This document shows positions 33,163 to 35,349 of a stretch of DNA of 35,349 nucleotides, one piece after another. Numbering within the stretch: the first letter of the stretch is position 1; the number at the start of each line of letters is the position of its first letter. The stretch comes from Pseudonocardia pini (GTDB lineage: Bacteria; Actinomycetota; Actinomycetes; Mycobacteriales; Pseudonocardiaceae), in the NCBI RefSeq assembly GCF_013870575.1, contig NZ_JACBXB010000005.1:1-35349 (forward strand), read 5' to 3'. The translations under genes and the position numbers were made by a program. The notes under the pieces were generated by a model. The model saw nothing but the letters and a program-made list of their open reading frames with translations. It was not told where the DNA came from and searched no databases.

Positions 33163-33187
33163 TCCGGCCAGGTACCGACCCTCGTGT

Positions 33188-33209
33188 TTCGTCCCGGTTC
33201 CGGGACGAA
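33188..33209. promoter_or_regulatory. 22-bp palindrome upstream of the cold shock gene
   Basis: TTCGTCCCGG (33188-33197) and CCGGGACGAA (33200-33209) are perfect inverted repeats separated by TT. It lies just upstream of the putative cold shock promoter and after the aceE terminator. The short spacer favours a protein-binding site over an RNA hairpin. Confidence 0.5.
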
Positions 33210-33227
33210 TACACAGCTCACGACCTC

Positions 33228-33256
33228 TCGGCAAGCGACGCGAATCACGCTAGGCT
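33228..33256 (+). promoter_or_regulatory. Putative promoter of the cold shock gene
   Basis: TCGGCA at 33228-33233 and TAGGCT at 33251-33256 are separated by exactly 17 bases and resemble -35 and -10 elements (four of six matches for the -35). Transcription from about 33263 would leave a leader of roughly 110 nt, typical of cold shock genes. The leader contains a small GGGGC/GCCCC stem at 33336-33349 just before the Shine-Dalgarno. Confidence 0.4.
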
Positions 33257-33374
33257 CCGCCCGACGCCGACCCACCAGGTGGTGGTAAGGGGTCCCGGCC
33301 AGGCGCGGACAGTAGTGGCCTGCCGGCGTTTTCCCGGGGCGAGCGCCCCGTGAGCACGCACGAGGAGAGCAAGA

Positions 33375-33581
33375 ATGGCAGAGGGCACCGTCAAGTGGTT
33401 CAACAGCGAGAAGGGCTACGGCTTCCTCGCTCCCGACGGTGGTGGAGCGGACGTGTTCGTGCACTACTCCGCTATCCAGGTGAACGGCTACAAGAGCCTC
33501 GACGAGGGACAGCGCGTGTCCTTCGACATCGAGCAGGGCCAGAAGGGCCCGCAGGCCACCGGGGTCACCCCGATCGGCTGA
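33375..33581 (+). CDS. Cold shock protein (CspA family)
   Basis: A 68-residue single cold-shock domain. RNP1 is KGYGFL near residues 13-18 and RNP2 is VFVHYS near residues 28-33; WFNSEKGYG is the family signature. It binds single-stranded RNA and DNA and probably acts as an RNA chaperone. The ATG has GAGGAG seven bases upstream. The long leader suggests post-transcriptional control as in other csp genes. It stands between aceE and a convergent pirin gene. Confidence 0.95.
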   Translation: MAEGTVKWFNSEKGYGFLAPDGGGADVFVHYSAIQVNGYKSLDEGQRVSFDIEQGQKGPQATGVTPIG

Positions 33582-33695
33582 GCCCACACCTGGGGTCCCG
33601 GGCCACCGGGCCTCCACCACCCACCGGCGCACAACCCGTTCCGCTTGCTGCCTCCTCGTGGTGCGTGTCAGCGAACGATCCGTACGTCGTCGACG

Positions 33696-33729
33696 GCCGG
33701 GGTGACCAGCGGGACCGGGTCACCCCGGC
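33696..33729. terminator. 12-bp hairpin between convergent csp and pirin genes
   Basis: GCCGGGGTGACC (33696-33707) pairs perfectly with GGTCACCCCGGC (33718-33729) around 10 bases. It lies 44 bases beyond the pirin stop on the minus strand and 114 bases beyond the csp stop, so it could terminate both. There is no T tract. Confidence 0.6.
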
Positions 33730-33773
33730 TCTCGATGTCCGGGACTCGGTCGAGGGCACCTCGGCAGGCACGC

Positions 33774-34547
33774 TCACGGCCTGAGGTCGCTGCCCATCGT
33801 CCACACGAGGACCTCGGCACCGCGATCGCCCGCGGTCAGGGTGACCCCCTCGTCGGTCAGCCGCAGCTCGTCGCCCTCGCCCACCTCTCCGGGCGGGACC
33901 GTCGCGCTGCCCGCGGCGAGGTAGACGTGCACGAAGGGTGCGGGCGTCAGCTCCCAGACCGCTGCCGCGGGCAGGCGCGCCGCCCAGAGCGCGGCGTCCG
34001 CCCGGCGAAGCGACAGGGGGCTCGAGACGGACCTCTGCTCTGCCCGCTCCGGTGCGGGTGAGCCCTCGGCTGCCCGCACGGGGGCGGGCAGGGCAAAGGT
34101 GTCGACGGAGGCACCCGCGGCGACCAGGACGGGGCTGCCCGAGGCCAGCTCCTCGGAGAGGTCGCGGGACCGCAGCTCCGGGGGTGCCAGGGCGTCGGGG
34201 ACCAGCCAGGACTGCACGAAACGTGTTCCCACGGCGCTGAGCTCGGCGTGCTCCACGCCCGTGCCCGCGGACAGGACCTGCACCGTCCCGGGGCGCACCG
34301 TCCGGGCGTTGCCCAGCGAGTCGCTGTGCTGGAGCTCCCCCTCCACCACCCACGTGACCAGGTCCGCCTCGTGGTGCGCGTGCCGCGGGTAGCCCGCGCC
34401 GGGGGCGAGCCGCTCCTCGTTGTGCGCCAGCAGGGCGCCGAAGAAGGCGTTCGCCGGGTCGTAGTGCGCGCCGAAGGCGAAGCCGTGCCGGGCCTCGCAG
34501 CCCTCGTGCACGGTCACCGCCCGGTCGATGCCGCGTCTGCGCTCCAC
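33774..34547 (-). CDS. Pirin family protein (cupin)
   Basis: A 257-residue bicupin of the pirin family. The likely metal ligands are H56, H58, H99 and E101, in PRHAHHEADL and GVEHAE, at nearly the same positions as in human pirin. The C-terminal cupin is more diverged. Bacterial pirins have been linked to quercetin dioxygenase activity and to modulation of pyruvate dehydrogenase E1. The latter is interesting with aceE nearby, but it is only context. The start is GTG at 34547, with AGGTGG seven bases upstream. It is divergent from the PucR-like gene, with only 34 bases between the start codons, so their promoters must overlap. Confidence 0.85.
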   Translation of the reverse strand: MERRRGIDRAVTVHEGCEARHGFAFGAHYDPANAFFGALLAHNEERLAPGAGYPRHAHHEADLVTWVVEGELQHSDSLGNARTVRPGTVQVLSAGTGVEHAELSAVGTRFVQSWLVPDALAPPELRSRDLSEELASGSPVLVAAGASVDTFALPAPVRAAEGSPAPERAEQRSVSSPLSLRRADAALWAARLPAAAVWELTPAPFVHVYLAAGSATVPPGEVGEGDELRLTDEGVTLTAGDRGAEVLVWTMGSDLRP

Positions 34548-34581
34548 TGTGACACCACCTCCAGCGTGTCATGCTTCTCCC

Positions 34582-35349
34582 ATGACCCTGTCCGACGTCC
34601 AGGCGGTCTCCGTGGCCACGCTGCGACGCCTGGAACGGGCGACCGGCGACCTCGCGGCCGCCTGCCTGTCGGCCATGGAGGACGGGCAGCCGTGGTTCGC
34701 CCGACTGCCCGCCGACCAGCGCGCCGGGGTCCTTCTCGTCACCCAGACGGGTGTCAGCAACTTCGTGGCCTGGCTCGGTGAGCCCTCGGAGACGATCCGG
34801 CTCACCGCCGAGGCCTTCCGGATCGCGCCGCGCGACCTCGCCCGCAGGCTCTCGCTGCGCCAGACCGTCGACCTCGTGCGGATCGCCACCGAGGTGTTCG
34901 AGGAACGGCTGCCGCCGCTGGCCGCCGACGACGCCGAGTACCGGATCCTCGTCGAGGCCGTGCTGCGGTTCGGGCGCGAGATCGCCTTCGCGGCCGCCAC
35001 CGTCTACGCCAACGCGGCCGAGACCCGCGGAGCGTGGGACGCACGCCAGGAGGCCCTCGTCGTCGACGGCGTGGTGCGCGGCGATGCGGACGACGCGCTG
35101 GTCTCCCGCGCCGCCGCCCTCGGCTGGGACCCCGCCGCGGCCGTACGCGTCATGGTCGGTAGCCCGCCGGAGGACCGCGGGGACGCCGCCGACGCGAACA
35201 CCGTGGACGCCGCCGAGGTCCTCTCCGGCATGCGCAGGCACGCGACCCGGCTCGGCCGCTCCGTGCTCGTCGGCGTGCAGGGCGCGCGCCTCGTCCTGCT
35301 GCTCACCGAGCCCCGCGGCCGGACCGCCCCCGACGAGCGTGCGCCCGCG
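34582..35349 (+). CDS. PucR-like transcriptional regulator, 5' part
   Basis: The ATG at 34582 opens a frame of 256 codons that runs off the right edge without a stop. The visible part is helical and alanine/leucine rich, with PWFARLPADQRAGVLLVTQTG near residue 38, then a segment resembling the middle domain of PucR/CdaR-type regulators. The HTH would lie beyond the window. The position after aceE matches Rv2242 of M. tuberculosis, a PucR-like regulator upstream of fabD; the next gene outside the window is therefore predicted to be fabD. The family call relies on this synteny as much as on sequence. A TTCTCC-type spacer rather than a clear Shine-Dalgarno precedes the ATG. Confidence 0.7.
   Translation, partial: MTLSDVQAVSVATLRRLERATGDLAAACLSAMEDGQPWFARLPADQRAGVLLVTQTGVSNFVAWLGEPSETIRLTAEAFRIAPRDLARRLSLRQTVDLVRIATEVFEERLPPLAADDAEYRILVEAVLRFGREIAFAAATVYANAAETRGAWDARQEALVVDGVVRGDADDALVSRAAALGWDPAAAVRVMVGSPPEDRGDAADANTVDAAEVLSGMRRHATRLGRSVLVGVQGARLVLLLTEPRGRTAPDERAPA

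Noticed and set aside
33565-35241. 558-residue minus-strand frame over pirin and the PucR-like gene
   Set aside because: It is out of frame with pirin and antisense to the regulator, and its sequence has no recognisable domain.
1-35349. CRISPR arrays, insertion sequences, phage genes, replication origin
   Set aside because: No regularly spaced repeats, transposase or integrase motifs, or phage-like proteins were seen on either strand.

Overview
The window is high-GC DNA with the gene style of a Pseudonocardia-like actinobacterium: GTG and TTG starts, dense 4-nt gene overlaps, and a right end laid out like the actinobacterial core block of peroxiredoxin (AhpE type), DUF3052 protein, homodimeric aceE and a PucR-like regulator, which in Mycobacterium corresponds to Rv2238c-Rv2242. 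The genus is an inference. No transposase, integrase, phage gene or CRISPR array was seen.

Layout. (1) 1-2.7 kb: a hairpin, a 37-codon amidohydrolase remnant with a good ribosome binding site, and an intact FdhF/YdeP-type molybdopterin oxidoreductase on +. (2) 2.77-20.84 kb, minus strand: a 17-gene catabolic operon read from 20840 down to 2766. In order it encodes cytochrome P450, SDR, fused alpha/beta TPP-dependent E1 dehydrogenase, acyl-CoA ligase, a two-gene HTD2/mesaconyl-C4-CoA-hydratase-like dehydratase, MmgE/PrpD, thiolase, a carboxymuconolactone-decarboxylase-like protein, a dimeric alpha/beta-barrel-like protein, an MBL hydrolase, a second barrel-like protein, acyl-CoA dehydrogenase, aldehyde dehydrogenase, a 3-hydroxyisobutyrate-dehydrogenase-like enzyme, a TcuA-like flavoprotein and an AHL-lactonase-like MBL hydrolase. 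Up to eleven of the sixteen junctions are ATGA or GTGA overlaps. (3) 21.2-25.1 kb, +: a complete ribose-type ABC importer (lipoprotein, double ATPase, permease) divergent from the operon and closed by a strong hairpin. (4) 25.2-28.9 kb, +: IclR regulator, serine hydrolase of the beta-lactamase fold, MFS transporter, then a hairpin. (5) 29.0-35.3 kb: tRNA-Val(TAC), peroxiredoxin, DUF3052, aceE, cold shock protein, pirin and the 5' part of a PucR-like regulator: housekeeping genes.

Working model (inference). Regions 2-4 form one regulon for import and stepwise breakdown of an unidentified, probably branched or cyclic carboxylate-yielding compound. The importer or MFS brings it in; P450 and SDR oxidise it; hydrolases open esters or lactones; the ligase makes a CoA ester; hydratase, acyl-CoA dehydrogenase and thiolase run a beta-oxidation-like sequence; the remaining oxidoreductases and MmgE/PrpD handle side products or acids. 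The best sequence support for co-regulation is an 18-bp motif, CTTCCG-N5-CGGGAAG or a close variant, found once in each of three control regions: P450/transporter, iclR, and serine hydrolase. The iclR copy lies where the -35 of an apparently leaderless promoter would be.
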